Source: Fibrisoma limi BUZ 3
GTDB lineage: Bacteria > Bacteroidota > Bacteroidia > Cytophagales > Spirosomataceae
DNA length: 64,000 bases
Direction of reading: 5' to 3'
NCBI RefSeq assembly: GCF_000296815.2
Contig: NZ_CAIT01000009.1
Location: 372,001-436,000 of the forward strand
Part shown: positions 1 to 8,737 of the stretch, piece after piece
Layout: each line of letters starts with the position of its first letter
Position numbering within the stretch: the stretch's first letter is position 1
The notes under the pieces: model-generated
What the model saw: the letters and a program-made list of their open reading frames with translations, nothing else
What the model was told of the DNA's origin: nothing
The model's database searches: none
Translations under genes and position numbers: made by a program

Positions 1-616
1 TTAGCTTCACCCATTGCTCATAAAAGAAGGGCAGCAGGCGCGCATCCATGTGCGGCCACGACAAACACTGAGCTTTGGTGTAAATCCAGCCGTTTACGAT
101 ACCCTGATACAGAATAGGCGCCGGATTGCCGCCGTCGTCGCCGGCCTGCAGGGGGTTGTAGCCGATGCCTTTCCAGCGGGGCGAATCGTCGGAGAACGGA
201 ATATCCTCGTGCCCGCTGTACGAGCTCATACCCGATTCGCGACCCTGGTCAAAAAAGTTGATCAGATACTGATTCGTTACCTTATCGAAGATTTGCAGCG
301 AGGCACCGTACTCTTTTCGCACCTCGATGCGTAGTACGTCCGACTCCTGCGTAAACATTTTGCCAATCTCCTTGTTATGGATGCGGTTTGTGTTGTATCC
401 ATTCCATTCGGTTTGTTCATTAGGAACCGGGTAAGTAAACGGCTCATCATCTAATTGAATTGGAGGTGGTTTTTGTACCGGTGGTTTTGGCACGTAGGGG
501 CCTCGCTTCACGATATAGGCAACACACCGAGACTGGCAGGGCAGCGTAATTTGCCCCCAAACACCCGTGCAGGAGCACATGATCAGCAAAACACAGAGCA
601 AGCGCGGATAGGCCAT
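1..616 (-). CDS. Secreted lipoprotein-like protein of unknown function (3' end outside window)
   Basis: The gene reads leftward off the window, so only the first 205 codons are present. It starts at ATG 616. The first 16 residues are hydrophobic and include Cys14 and Cys16, as in a lipoprotein or Sec signal. A proline-rich linker follows (residues about 45-55). From about residue 85 it is very close to the complete protein encoded just upstream on the same strand at 829-2454: both contain SPRWKGIGYNPLQAGDDGG and GWIYTKAQCLSWPH. The two are tandem paralogues. I do not recognise the family. The shared segment is rich in Trp, Tyr and Gly, which suits an extracellular beta-rich, possibly glycan-related protein, but that is only a guess. 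Confidence 0.75.
   Translation of the reverse strand, partial: MAYPRLLCVLLIMCSCTGVWGQITLPCQSRCVAYIVKRGPYVPKPPVQKPPPIQLDDEPFTYPVPNEQTEWNGYNTNRIHNKEIGKMFTQESDVLRIEVRKEYGASLQIFDKVTNQYLINFFDQGRESGMSSYSGHEDIPFSDDSPRWKGIGYNPLQAGDDGGNPAPILYQGIVNGWIYTKAQCLSWPHMDARLLPFFYEQWVKL
117..241. repeat. 125-base near-identical block shared by the tandem paralogues (copy 1)
   Basis: Positions 117-241 align without gaps to 1985-2109. By hand count about 119 of 125 bases match, including third codon positions. The sequence on the right side of the block matches clearly less well. This suggests recent gene conversion or strong constraint on this exon-like segment. Confidence 0.85.
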
Positions 617-828
617 AGCAATGTAGTGACACAGTCGTGACCGAAATGGTCATGGACATTGAATCTTTACTTCGACTGCAAACTAAAAGCGTGCCAATTA
701 TTCTATTGTGCGGCACTATCCGGTCTAACTTATTTATTTCATTGAATAAAAAGGGTTTAAACCGACTTTTTTGTAAACAAAACAAGTCTTTTATATACAC
801 TCCCGACCAATTGTTACTACATGTGAAA

Positions 829-2454
829 TTACTCACCCGGTTTGTTTACACCGAGGTAGTTTAGCTCAATAACCTCACCCGGTGGCACAAAATGCGAGTC
901 CCCGCTATGGGTGATCTCAAACTGCTGGACGATGTCCTTCCACATGGGATGCCCCGCAAAACTTACCTTGTAGGTGTGCATCTTCCCGTCGTTAATCACA
1001 TTGAAGGGAATAAACTGGTTGCGGTTTCGAATCCCGTTCGGAAACCGAACCTTGTTCTGGTTAGGATATCTGGGGTCCATGCCATCAGGGGCCTGCCCGT
1101 TGAGCAGCCACGTCAGATGCAACTGCGTCTGTGGACCCGAGTAGGCCATGCGGATGTAGACACTGTTGAACTCCGAGGCCAGAAAGCTGTGGTAGCCCGA
1201 CATGAGCTTGGTGCCCCAGGCGTTGGTCACCCCGTTCTCGGTCTTGCCCGTAAACGTCACCTTCCAGTTGTCGGCCACAAAGGGCTCCTGCTGGTCATAG
1301 CCCCCATCCCAGATGAACCAGCCGTTGCGGCCATCGGCCTTGCGGAAGTGGAAGTCGGGGGTGTTCTGGCGGGGCTGGGCGTAGACAAACTCACGGACCT
1401 GCTGTTCGGTGCCCACCACGTAGGTGTACTCCTTGAGCCATACGTTCTCACTGTCGAGGTGGTAGAAAGGCCGATTCGATACGTAGGTAGACGTGTTCCC
1501 CCCTTCCCAACTGTCATTCGCCGGAATCGACATCACGTTGTAATTAGCCCGAAAGTAGCCAGGTGTGTAGAGGCCGATCATACGCGGTGCCCCATCCGGG
1601 TTCTTACCGATTTCAACGCCCTGCCAGGGTTCGGTTTGCCCGTATATCGTTCCCTGGTGCAGAATGTAGTTACCCGGCGACACTGTTTGTTCAATAGCAT
1701 CCGTTACGGTCGTCGGAGCGTTGGTAAACGGGGCCGGACCATTGTAAAAATAGACTTTTCGGGCACCGTTTACGAACATCATGGGCCACTCCTGCTCGCC
1801 GGGTCCGTGAAACTTATTGTCGGCCCGGCGGTGAGTCAGCCGAACTTTCACATGGACCTTGTTGCCGTCGACACGTACCCATTGTTCGTAAAAGAAGGGC
1901 AGTAGTTTAGCGGTGGTATGCGGCCACGACAGGCACTGGGCTTTGGTATAAATCCAGCCATCGACAAACCCATGATACAGCACAGGCGCCGGATTACCGC
2001 CGTCGTCGCCGGCCTGCAGGGGGTTGTAGCCGATGCCTTTCCAGCGGGGCGAATCGTCGGAGAAGGGAATATCTTCCGGACCGCTGTACGAGCTCATACC
2101 CGATTCGCGGCCGAGATCATAAAAATTGATCAGATTCTGTTTGGTAACCTTGTCGTAGATCTGGACGGAAGCACCGTAATCCTGCCGAACCTCAATGCGC
2201 AGTACGTCAGACTCCTGCACTGAGCCAGGGCCAATAATTTTGTCGTAGATCTTGACACCGTTGTAATAAGTCCAGTTAGATTGATAGTTCGGCGTAACAT
2301 AGATGAATGGACCGGGCGGTGGGGGTGTTCTGATTGGTGGTATGGTGCGGGACGGGCCAACCACGGCAACAATTTCCTCGTGATTGCAGCTAAACGGAAC
2401 GGTGACGTTCATTAACGTAATACACAGGACTGTCCAGATAGAGTAGTGTTTCAT
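829..2454 (-). CDS. Lipoprotein-like secreted protein of unknown function, tandem paralogue
   Basis: This 541-residue protein has an N-terminal hydrophobic segment ending in a lipobox-like PFSC (Cys23), followed by a Pro-rich linker (residues 34-50), so it is probably a surface or periplasmic lipoprotein. The body is rich in Trp, Tyr, Gly and Asn with no membrane segment. Residues from about 80 to 195 closely match the truncated gene that follows at 1-616, so this is a tandem duplication. The C-terminal half contains aromatic clusters such as NGWFIWDGGYDQQEPF, as in beta-sandwich sugar-binding proteins. I cannot assign a family or catalytic residues. A reverse-strand reading at 892-1905 is a shadow of this gene. 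Confidence 0.85.
   Translation of the reverse strand: MKHYSIWTVLCITLMNVTVPFSCNHEEIVAVVGPSRTIPPIRTPPPPGPFIYVTPNYQSNWTYYNGVKIYDKIIGPGSVQESDVLRIEVRQDYGASVQIYDKVTKQNLINFYDLGRESGMSSYSGPEDIPFSDDSPRWKGIGYNPLQAGDDGGNPAPVLYHGFVDGWIYTKAQCLSWPHTTAKLLPFFYEQWVRVDGNKVHVKVRLTHRRADNKFHGPGEQEWPMMFVNGARKVYFYNGPAPFTNAPTTVTDAIEQTVSPGNYILHQGTIYGQTEPWQGVEIGKNPDGAPRMIGLYTPGYFRANYNVMSIPANDSWEGGNTSTYVSNRPFYHLDSENVWLKEYTYVVGTEQQVREFVYAQPRQNTPDFHFRKADGRNGWFIWDGGYDQQEPFVADNWKVTFTGKTENGVTNAWGTKLMSGYHSFLASEFNSVYIRMAYSGPQTQLHLTWLLNGQAPDGMDPRYPNQNKVRFPNGIRNRNQFIPFNVINDGKMHTYKVSFAGHPMWKDIVQQFEITHSGDSHFVPPGEVIELNYLGVNKPGE
1985..2109. repeat. 125-base near-identical block shared by the tandem paralogues (copy 2)
   Basis: Partner of 117-241; lies inside the gene at 829-2454 and encodes the segment around SGMSSYSG and SPRWKGIGYNPLQ. 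The match is ungapped. Confidence 0.85.
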
Positions 2455-2662
2455 ACGTGGTTAAGGCAGCTTGCTCACCTTCAGCCTGTAAAAATACAGT
2501 GTATCCTTTCAGAAGCTTGCTATGACCAAACTTTGTTATGAGTTATATTTTTATGAAGCCCTGACCAGCCCCGGACGAATTCGTCTTCAGTTAACGTTAT
2601 AACGTAGCGTTGCCCGCCCGGTAAATTGTACGTTGCCAACAGCATAAAGTGCTAAACTGCCG

Positions 2663-2670
2663 TACCTTTG
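2663..2670 (+). promoter_or_regulatory. -7 promoter box of mltG (TACCTTTG)
   Basis: A perfect TAnnTTTG box lies 21 bases before ATG 2692. No good -33 TTG is seen 19 bases upstream. The box contains the TTG at 2668 that would otherwise be an in-frame start codon, so that start lies at or before the expected transcription start. Confidence 0.6.
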
Positions 2671-2691
2671 CTGGGTAATTCCCAACGTATC

Positions 2692-3732
2692 ATGTCACGT
2701 AACTTTAAGATTGGGGCGTTTCTGACCATTTGCATTCTGGCCACTACGTTCTCGTTTTATTTCTGGCAAGTGTTCAAAACTCCCAACCTGAATGCAAAGG
2801 AAGGCGCGAACGAACCCTTTGCCCTACTGATTCACAAAGGATCGACGTTTGACTCCGTTGTCGATTCGCTGAAAAAGCACGACGCCCTCGAAGATGAAGT
2901 TTCGTTTCGGTTTCTGTCCCGGCTCATGAAATACAACCAGCGGGTCAAGGAAGGCCGCTACGAAATTCCACCGAATACTGGCAACTACAACGCGATTGTT
3001 AAACTCCGCAGCGGCAATCAGGACCCGATGACCGTGACGTTCAACAACATCCGGCTCAAGAGCGATCTGGTACAGCGGCTCGGCAGCAAGTTTGAGTTCA
3101 GCACCGATACCCTCGCCCGGTTGCTCAACGACCCGGCGGTGTGCGCCCGATTTGGCTTCGATACGACCACCATCGTCTGCATGTTCCTGCCCAATACGTA
3201 CGAGTTTTTCTGGACCATCAAGCCCGACGCATTTCTGGAGCGGATGGGTAAAGAATACAAAAAATTCTGGACGCCAGAACGCCAGGCAAAGGCCAAAGCC
3301 CTTGGCCTAACCCAGACCCAGGCGCAGGTTCTGGCTTCGATTGTAGCCGCCGAAACCAACAAGCGCGATGAGCAGCCGCGCGTAGCAGGCGTTTACCTGA
3401 ACCGGCTGAAACGGGGTATTCGACTGGAAGCCGACCCGACACTGGTATTTGCCCACCGCGATTTTACCATCCGTCGGGTGCTAAACGTACATAAAGCCAT
3501 CGACTCCCCATACAACACCTATCGCTTTGCCGGGTTGCCGCCGGGGCCAATCAACCTGCCGTCGCCCGCGACTATCGACGCGGTGCTGAACCCAGAGGAA
3601 CATGACTATCTGTACTTTGTGGCCAAGGCAGACTTTTCGGGCTACCATACGTTTTCAAAAACCCTGACCGAACACATGGCAAACGCACGCATCTACCAAC
3701 AGGCACTTACCCAACGAAATATTATGAGATAA
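2692..3732 (+). CDS. mltG: Endolytic murein transglycosylase MltG (YceG family)
   Basis: MltG is an inner-membrane lytic transglycosylase that cleaves nascent peptidoglycan strands and so ends glycan elongation. The 346-residue protein has one N-terminal membrane segment (residues 7-25), a LysM-like region, and a C-terminal YceG domain with the conserved VAAETNKRDEQPRVAGVYLNR stretch that holds the catalytic Glu, followed by L.ADPTLVFA and the SPYNTYRFAGLPPGPI motif. Length fits the family. I start at ATG 2692 rather than the in-frame TTG 2668, because the TTG is inside the promoter box. Downstream comes an inverted repeat and then a thioesterase gene on the same strand. Confidence 0.93.
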   Translation: MSRNFKIGAFLTICILATTFSFYFWQVFKTPNLNAKEGANEPFALLIHKGSTFDSVVDSLKKHDALEDEVSFRFLSRLMKYNQRVKEGRYEIPPNTGNYNAIVKLRSGNQDPMTVTFNNIRLKSDLVQRLGSKFEFSTDTLARLLNDPAVCARFGFDTTTIVCMFLPNTYEFFWTIKPDAFLERMGKEYKKFWTPERQAKAKALGLTQTQAQVLASIVAAETNKRDEQPRVAGVYLNRLKRGIRLEADPTLVFAHRDFTIRRVLNVHKAIDSPYNTYRFAGLPPGPINLPSPATIDAVLNPEEHDYLYFVAKADFSGYHTFSKTLTEHMANARIYQQALTQRNIMR

Positions 3733-3785
3733 GGAGGAAGAGAGGAAAGGTATCAGCAATTCCCTCCTTTCCTCCCCTTCCTCCT
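3732..3785. repeat. Stop-proximal inverted repeat with purine/pyrimidine arms
   Basis: Left arm 3732-3750 (AGGAGGAAGAGAGGAAAGG) pairs with right arm 3766-3785 with one bulge; the loop is about 15 bases. It begins on the last base of the mltG stop codon. More C/T-rich sequence follows to 3815. It may act as a terminator or mRNA 3'-end hairpin, although there is no T-run. Confidence 0.7.
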
Positions 3786-3819
3786 TTCTCTCTTTCCTCA
3801 TTTTCTCCTCTTCTCCCCC

Positions 3820-4233
3820 ATGTTCACCTACGACGTAACCGACATTCGGGTCCGCTATTACGACACCGATCAGATGGGCATAGTGTATTACGGCAACTAC
3901 GCCCGTTTTTACGAAATTGGGCGGGTCGAAGCGCTGCGCGGCCTGGGTCTTAACTACAAAGACCTTGAAGATCAGGGTATCGGCATGCCGGTCTACGACA
4001 TGAAAAGCCGGTTTATCCGCCCCGCCCGCTACGACGATCTCCTCACTATCCGCGTCATAGTTCGCGAGTTGCCCCGCACTCGTGTCGTATTTCAGTACGA
4101 AATTTACAACCAGGAGGGTCACCTCCTCAACACCGGCGAAACTACCCTCGTTTTTCTGAAGAAGGGAAGCCGCCTGCCTGTTACAATCCCTGATGAATTG
4201 CTGGAAGTGGCAAAACCTTTTTTTCAAACATAG
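3820..4233 (+). CDS. Acyl-CoA thioesterase, YbgC/4HBT hotdog family
   Basis: This is a 137-residue single hotdog-fold protein predicted to hydrolyse acyl-CoA thioesters in the cytoplasm. The family active-site motif is clear near the N-terminus: YYDTDQMGIVYYGNYARFYE, where the Asp of DTD/DQMG is the catalytic residue and YYGNYxRxxE is the conserved helix. The protein has the length of YbgC-type enzymes. The tol-pal genes that often accompany ybgC are not nearby. It lies between mltG and a YihY-type membrane protein gene on the same strand and may be cotranscribed with them. The natural substrate cannot be told from sequence. Confidence 0.88.
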   Translation: MFTYDVTDIRVRYYDTDQMGIVYYGNYARFYEIGRVEALRGLGLNYKDLEDQGIGMPVYDMKSRFIRPARYDDLLTIRVIVRELPRTRVVFQYEIYNQEGHLLNTGETTLVFLKKGSRLPVTIPDELLEVAKPFFQT

Positions 4234-4320
4234 GTTAGATTTTTAGTCGCCTGTCCATTAGTAACCGAATGGACCAGACAGTTAAGGACTTAACCGAGCA
4301 ACGCAAAACGGCACAACGTT

Positions 4321-5283
4321 ATGTTTGAAAAACTGATGAATTTCAAGGCGCTGGAGGGAACGAAACAGTGGATGCGGAGGCACCAGGCGTTTAACTCCAA
4401 GCGAACCTGGTACGACTTTCTGAACAGTCTGATTGAGAAAATCAGCAGCAACGATTTCAGCGAACGGGCATCAGCCGTAGCGTTTAATCTCTTTCTGGCC
4501 GTTTTTCCGGCCATTATTTTTTTGTTTACACTGATTCCGTACGTACCGATTGATAACCTCGACGACCGGATTATGAACCTGCTGCGTCGGGCAATTCCGG
4601 CCGGAACGTACGAAGCTGTTTATACCACCATCCGCGACATCGTTAGTCGACAGCGGGACAGTGTTCTGTCATTCGGTTTTCTCCTGACTCTGTACGCAGC
4701 TACGAGCGGCATGGTTGCCCTGATGAATGCGTTCAACTCATCGCACGAATCGGCTGATCAACGTGGCTTTCTGAAAGTTCGGATGACGGCCGCCGGCCTG
4801 ACCTTTGTGCTGGCCTTTGGCCTGATCATAGCCATTGTTGTACTGGTGATTGGGGGAGTTGTTACCGATTACCTGCTGCAGTTTGGCATTCTGAACAACG
4901 TAGTAGTTGCCAACCTGCTCAGCATCGGCCGCTATCTGCTGGTGTTTGCCGTGTTCGTGGGCGTGGTATCGGTCATTTACCGGTTCGGGCCTGATGTGGA
5001 TATGAAGTGGTCGTTTGTGACGCCGGGGTCCATTTCGGCATCGGTGCTGATCGTGCTGGTCACCTTGGTCTTCTCCTTCTATGTGTCCAACTTTGGATCA
5101 TACAACAAGGTATACGGTTCGATTGGTACGCTCATTGCCCTGATGGTCTGGTTAAATCTGATTTGCCTGCTCCTTATTCTGGGCTTCGAAATGAACGTAT
5201 CGCTCTACAACCTGGAGGGCGACAAAGACCCGGATCCTGCCGAGAAGAAGACTGCAACGACAAACGCCACCCTCAATACGTGA
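4321..5283 (+). CDS. YihY/BrkB family integral membrane protein
   Basis: The 320-residue protein has a cytoplasmic N-terminus of about 55 residues followed by six hydrophobic helices, and the family hallmark near the first helix (ERASAVAFNLFLAVFPAIIF). A later conserved segment contains YNKVYGSIGTLIALMVWL, typical of the YihY/BrkB family (once called RNase BN, although that activity belongs to another protein). The molecular role is not settled; transport or envelope functions are proposed. The start is ATG 4321. The stop codon lies inside the loop of a terminator-like hairpin (5260-5295). Confidence 0.9.
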   Translation: MFEKLMNFKALEGTKQWMRRHQAFNSKRTWYDFLNSLIEKISSNDFSERASAVAFNLFLAVFPAIIFLFTLIPYVPIDNLDDRIMNLLRRAIPAGTYEAVYTTIRDIVSRQRDSVLSFGFLLTLYAATSGMVALMNAFNSSHESADQRGFLKVRMTAAGLTFVLAFGLIIAIVVLVIGGVVTDYLLQFGILNNVVVANLLSIGRYLLVFAVFVGVVSVIYRFGPDVDMKWSFVTPGSISASVLIVLVTLVFSFYVSNFGSYNKVYGSIGTLIALMVWLNLICLLLILGFEMNVSLYNLEGDKDPDPAEKKTATTNATLNT

Positions 5284-5295
5284 AGTGGCGTTTGT
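5260..5295 (+). terminator. Hairpin around the stop codon of the YihY/BrkB gene
   Basis: An 11-base perfect stem (ACAAACGCCAC at 5260-5270 with GTGGCGTTTGT at 5285-5295) encloses the stop codon. No strong T-run follows, so this is a probable rather than certain terminator. Confidence 0.55.
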
Positions 5296-5529
5296 AAACC
5301 CTAACCCATAAATGTACTTTTCCTCGCAGCGGTTTGCCCCGAAGCATTCGGCTGATTCTCCCAAAAAACCGTGCCAGATTTTTGGGCAACTTGGTTGTCA
5401 CTGATTTTGCGCTCCGTTTACTCAAAATGTTTACAATGCGATAGAATTATGATATATCATTACGGTACGCCGTCTTGATAAGGGATGCAACCTTGGCGGG
5501 ATACTTCATTAATAAGCCGTTAGTAACGC

Positions 5530-6573
5530 ATGATTTCGGTAACTGGGCAGTCCAACGACTTACCAATGAGTCCATACTTAAACCAGATTAAGCCCTGGGT
5601 AACCGTTATCTGTATCAGCTTCAACCACGAAGCCTACGTTGAAGAAGCGCTTCAATCGGTTGTGACGCAGACCTATCCGAACGTTGAATTAATCGTCATC
5701 GATAACGGCAGTACCGATCGCACACCTGAACGTATTGATGCCTTTGCGGCCAGACATCCGGGTGTTCAATTTATCAGAAATTCGGTCAACGTTGGCCTGA
5801 ACCGGGCGTTCAATCAGGGACTCAAACTTGCGGGAGGCCGCTACGTAATCGACCTTTCAGCCGACGACGTACTTCTTCCCGATCGCATTGCCCGGCAGGC
5901 CGATCTGTTCGAACGACTGGCCGGGCCGTATGCGGTAGTGTTCACCAATGCGCAGTATATCGACGAAAAAGGTCAATGTATTGGTTACCATTACCCGGTA
6001 GATAACCAGGGGAAAGCCCGCGTGAGCGTTCCGTCGGGCGATGTTTTCCGGAACGTACTGGAGTCGTATTACATTTGCACCCCAACCATGATGATGCGCC
6101 GTGACGTACTGAACGAACTGGGTGGGTATGACGAAGCCCTCGCGTTCGAGGATTTTGACTTCTGGGTCCGCTCGGCCCGGCTCTACCACTACGCCTACCT
6201 CGACGACGTTTTGACCTGCAAACGACGGCTTTCCGACTCCCTGTCTGCGCAAATCGCCAGGGCCGACAATCCGCTTTTACACTCGACGCTGGCCGTCTGT
6301 TACAAAGCGTTAGCCCGTTGCGAGACCCCCGACGAGCGCCAGGCTCTGGCCCGACGTACAAGGCGGTTCGTTCGCAAAGCGTTCTACGCCGAACAGTTTG
6401 ATCTGGCGCTGCGGTTTGGCCAGTTGTCGAGCCAGTTGGAACCACCGGATCTGTTGACCCGGTTCATCCTGGGCTTGAGCCGCCTTCACCTGCCTGTCAA
6501 TGGAATCTACCGGACGTACTTAAAATGGCGGGGAGCCGACTACGCCCTTAGCCCGGTCACAAAACTGGTCTGA
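5530..6573 (+). CDS. Family 2 glycosyltransferase
   Basis: The 347-residue protein is a GT-A fold glycosyltransferase predicted to transfer a nucleotide-activated sugar. The N-terminal domain (about residues 20-130) begins with VTVICISFNHEAYVEEAL, continues with QTYPNVELIVIDNGSTDRT, and has the nucleotide-sugar/metal motif LSADD around residue 115. A second conserved region, YDEALAFEDFDFWVR, matches the acceptor-side acidic motif of GT2 enzymes. There is no membrane segment. An ATG at 5566 (before SPYLNQIKP) is an alternative start that would remove a weakly conserved 12-residue leader. No polysaccharide cluster surrounds it, so the product glycan is unknown. Confidence 0.9.
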   Translation: MISVTGQSNDLPMSPYLNQIKPWVTVICISFNHEAYVEEALQSVVTQTYPNVELIVIDNGSTDRTPERIDAFAARHPGVQFIRNSVNVGLNRAFNQGLKLAGGRYVIDLSADDVLLPDRIARQADLFERLAGPYAVVFTNAQYIDEKGQCIGYHYPVDNQGKARVSVPSGDVFRNVLESYYICTPTMMMRRDVLNELGGYDEALAFEDFDFWVRSARLYHYAYLDDVLTCKRRLSDSLSAQIARADNPLLHSTLAVCYKALARCETPDERQALARRTRRFVRKAFYAEQFDLALRFGQLSSQLEPPDLLTRFILGLSRLHLPVNGIYRTYLKWRGADYALSPVTKLV

Positions 6574-6654
6574 GTCGATGAACGTAGGGGCTTTGTTTCG
6601 GTTGACGGCAAACATCTTTGGCTCCGAAACGTTGACCATGAAACTGCTGTTTCC

Positions 6655-7275
6655 ATGCCCGCTGAATTTATCCGACTATACCCTCAAAACCCCGACCCGC
6701 GCCGAATCCAGTACGTGGTCAATGCCCTGCGCGACGGCGCTGTGGTGATCTACCCCACCGATACGATCTACGGTATGGGCTGCGATATCCATAATGCCCG
6801 GGCGGTTGAGCGGGTAGCCCGTATTAAAGGCATCAAGCCGGCTAAGAACGATTTTTCGTTTATCTGCTACGACCTCAGCCACATCGCCGACTACGCCCGG
6901 GTGAGCAACCAGGCCTTCAAGCTGATGAAAAAGCTGTTGCCAGGGCCCTTTACGTTCATTCTCGAAGCCAGCAGCCGGGTGCCGAAGCTGTTGAACACCA
7001 ACAAAAAGACCGTGGGTATTCGCGTACCGGATCACGACATTCCAAGGCAACTGGTTCACGAACTCGGCAACCCGATCATCACGACGTCCATCCGCGATGA
7101 AGATGAAGTGATTGAATACTCAACCGATCCGGAACTGATTTTTGAAAAATTCCAGCACCAGGTCGACATTGTAATCGACGGCGGTTATGGCGGAAACGTC
7201 CCCTCCACCATTATTGACGCCACGGACGACGATTTTTCAATCATAAGACAGGGGTTAGGTGAACTGGCGCTTTGA
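6655..7275 (+). CDS. Sua5/YciO/YrdC family protein (threonylcarbamoyl-AMP synthase-like)
   Basis: The 206-residue protein has the YrdC fold that binds ATP, threonine and bicarbonate in making the t6A tRNA modification precursor. Visible motifs are [16 protein letters not shown] near residue 32, the [20 protein letters not shown] segment, [20 protein letters not shown] and the C-terminal [17 protein letters not shown]. The KGIKPAKND spacing and its length are more like the YciO branch than TsaC or long Sua5, so the enzymatic role is probable but not certain. Its final codons overlap the -33 element of the next gene's promoter. Confidence 0.85.
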   Translation: MPAEFIRLYPQNPDPRRIQYVVNALRDGAVVIYPTDTIYGMGCDIHNARAVERVARIKGIKPAKNDFSFICYDLSHIADYARVSNQAFKLMKKLLPGPFTFILEASSRVPKLLNTNKKTVGIRVPDHDIPRQLVHELGNPIITTSIRDEDEVIEYSTDPELIFEKFQHQVDIVIDGGYGGNVPSTIIDATDDDFSIIRQGLGELAL

Positions 7276-7301
7276 AAAGTTAAGGCAAGATTCTATACTT
7301 G
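7271..7301 (+). promoter_or_regulatory. Bacteroidota-type promoter of the lipoprotein gene at 7376
   Basis: TTTG at 7271-7274, 19 bases, then TATACTTG at 7294-7301 (seven of eight matches to TAnnTTTG). The -33 element overlaps the stop codon of the preceding gene. The predicted leader is roughly 70 bases. Confidence 0.65.
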
Positions 7302-7375
7302 CACCGTAGGGTTAAGTTCCTGGTAGGGATCATAGCCCTTTTTTTTGTGACTAACCTCTAAATTCTTATCGCAGT

Positions 7376-8419
7376 ATGCGTTTTTCGTTGGCCGCTTTTA
7401 CGTTTCTTGCTCTGAGCCAGCTAACCGGCTGTTCGTCGCAGTCGAATCAGGATGGTTCTCAGCAAAACGGTAAGCTCACGACCGAGGCTTCGGCCGAACC
7501 CACCAAAGCCCAATCCACGACCGTAGCCCGGCCCGACTCATCGGCTACGCCCGTTGCCGCGGCCAAACCCATCCGTACAGACGGCGTCTCGACCGGCGAC
7601 CTCGAACTCGACTCGATGACGTATGCCCCCACGGAAGCGATTCTGCCCAAGAAGCGCATCTTCGCCTACTACGGTAACCCCCATTCGAAAAAGATGGGCA
7701 TTCTGGGCGAGTACCCCAAAGACGAAATGCTCCGGCGACTCGACAATGAAATCAAAAACTGGGAAAAAGCTGATCCTAAAACACCGATCCAGCCTGCCCT
7801 GCACCTGGTAGCTATTTCGGCGCAGGGGGCACCCGGCAAAGACGGTGGCTACCGGCTCCGGATGTCGGACAAGACCATCAAGAAAGTGCTAAAATGGGGC
7901 AATGAGCACAACGCCCTTGTCTTTTTGGATATTCAGCGGGGCCACGCCCCCCTGGGCCCGGAGATGAAATACCTGGAGAAATACCTTAAGCTGCCGTTTG
8001 TGCACCTGGGCATCGATCCTGAGTTCTCGATGGTGACCGGTGCCAAACCCGGCACAAAAATTGGCTCCTACGACGCGGCCGACGTGAACCAGGCGGTTAA
8101 CTTCCTCGCTCAGGTCGTGAAAGAAAACAACCTGCCGCCCAAGGTGCTGGTCGTTCACCGTTTTACGCAGGGCATGATCAAGAACTACAAAAACATCAAG
8201 CTCAACCCGAACGTCCAGATCGTGATGGATATGGACGGCTGGGGACCACCAGTTCTGAAGAAGGATTCGTACCACGACTACATTCAGAAAGAACCGGTGC
8301 AGTACACGGGTTTCAAGCTGTTCTACAAAAACGACTTCCGCAAGCCCGGCTCGCGCATCATGAAGCCGGAAGAAGTCCTGGCCCTAACCCCGGTGCCGAT
8401 GTATATTCAGTATCAGTAA
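7376..8419 (+). CDS. Lipoprotein of unknown function, possible TIM-barrel-like domain
   Basis: The 347-residue protein starts with a lipoprotein signal ending in LTGC (Cys19) and a low-complexity Ser/Gln/Ala/Thr tether (residues 20-75). The globular part (about 90-347) begins KKRIFAYYGNPHSKKMGILGEY and contains repeated short hydrophobic strands ending in acidic or aromatic residues (ALVFLDIQRG, FVHLGIDPEF, KVLVVHRFTQG, VQIVMDMDGWGPP, TGFKLFYKND), a pattern that resembles a beta/alpha barrel. I do not recognise a named family. It has its own promoter and is followed by a hairpin, so it is probably monocistronic. Confidence 0.85.
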   Translation: MRFSLAAFTFLALSQLTGCSSQSNQDGSQQNGKLTTEASAEPTKAQSTTVARPDSSATPVAAAKPIRTDGVSTGDLELDSMTYAPTEAILPKKRIFAYYGNPHSKKMGILGEYPKDEMLRRLDNEIKNWEKADPKTPIQPALHLVAISAQGAPGKDGGYRLRMSDKTIKKVLKWGNEHNALVFLDIQRGHAPLGPEMKYLEKYLKLPFVHLGIDPEFSMVTGAKPGTKIGSYDAADVNQAVNFLAQVVKENNLPPKVLVVHRFTQGMIKNYKNIKLNPNVQIVMDMDGWGPPVLKKDSYHDYIQKEPVQYTGFKLFYKNDFRKPGSRIMKPEEVLALTPVPMYIQYQ

Positions 8420-8459
8420 GATATAAGTTAGAATAACATTTAAGCCATAAAAGCTGGTG

Positions 8460-8491
8460 TTTGTCATCCTTCCGGGCGTTGGGATGACAAA
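8460..8491 (+). terminator. Hairpin terminator after the lipoprotein gene
   Basis: A 10-base perfect stem TTTGTCATCC (8460-8469) with GGATGACAAA (8482-8491) lies 40 bases past the stop codon. It is the first of three hairpins in the 344-base gap between two converging genes. Confidence 0.6.
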
Positions 8492-8581
8492 AAGAATCTG
8501 ACTTATACATCTATAGATCAAATATTTATCCGACATACATCCATAATTCACATTAGGTTGTAAGTTAAATTTTTTACGTAC

Positions 8582-8623
8582 AAACGCGACAGTCGGCCCC
8601 TCCTGGGGCCGACTGTCGCGTTT
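8582..8623. terminator. Perfect 19-base hairpin with a 4-base loop
   Basis: Left arm 8582-8600 and right arm 8605-8623 are exact reverse complements (core GCGACAGTCGGCCCC) with loop TCCT. The arms end in AAA/TTT, as expected of a bidirectional terminator. It lies between converging genes, but 160 bases from one stop and 140 from the other. Confidence 0.75.
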
Positions 8624-8705
8624 AGATTCTCTTAAGAACGTTAAGAATAAATGGCGCATCATCACTTTTGATTGACAAATTCAGCTAGCGAACGTATCTC
8701 AAAAG

Positions 8706-8737
8706 CAAAAGCCCCGTCATCGCGAACGGGGCTTTTG
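8706..8737 (-). terminator. Terminator of tig
   Basis: A 12-base perfect stem (CAAAAGCCCCGT at 8706-8717 with ACGGGGCTTTTG at 8726-8737) starts 27 bases beyond the tig stop codon. On the minus strand the stem ends in TTTTG, a normal intrinsic terminator form. Confidence 0.8.

Noticed and set aside
892-1905. A 337-codon open frame on the plus strand opposite the secreted protein gene
   Set aside because: It is antisense to a gene with a signal peptide and a clear paralogue; its translation has no recognisable domain and looks like a GC-driven shadow frame.
8384-8665. A 93-codon minus-strand frame in the gap between two converging genes
   Set aside because: It spans two terminator hairpins and overlaps the end of the lipoprotein gene; composition is unlike a protein.
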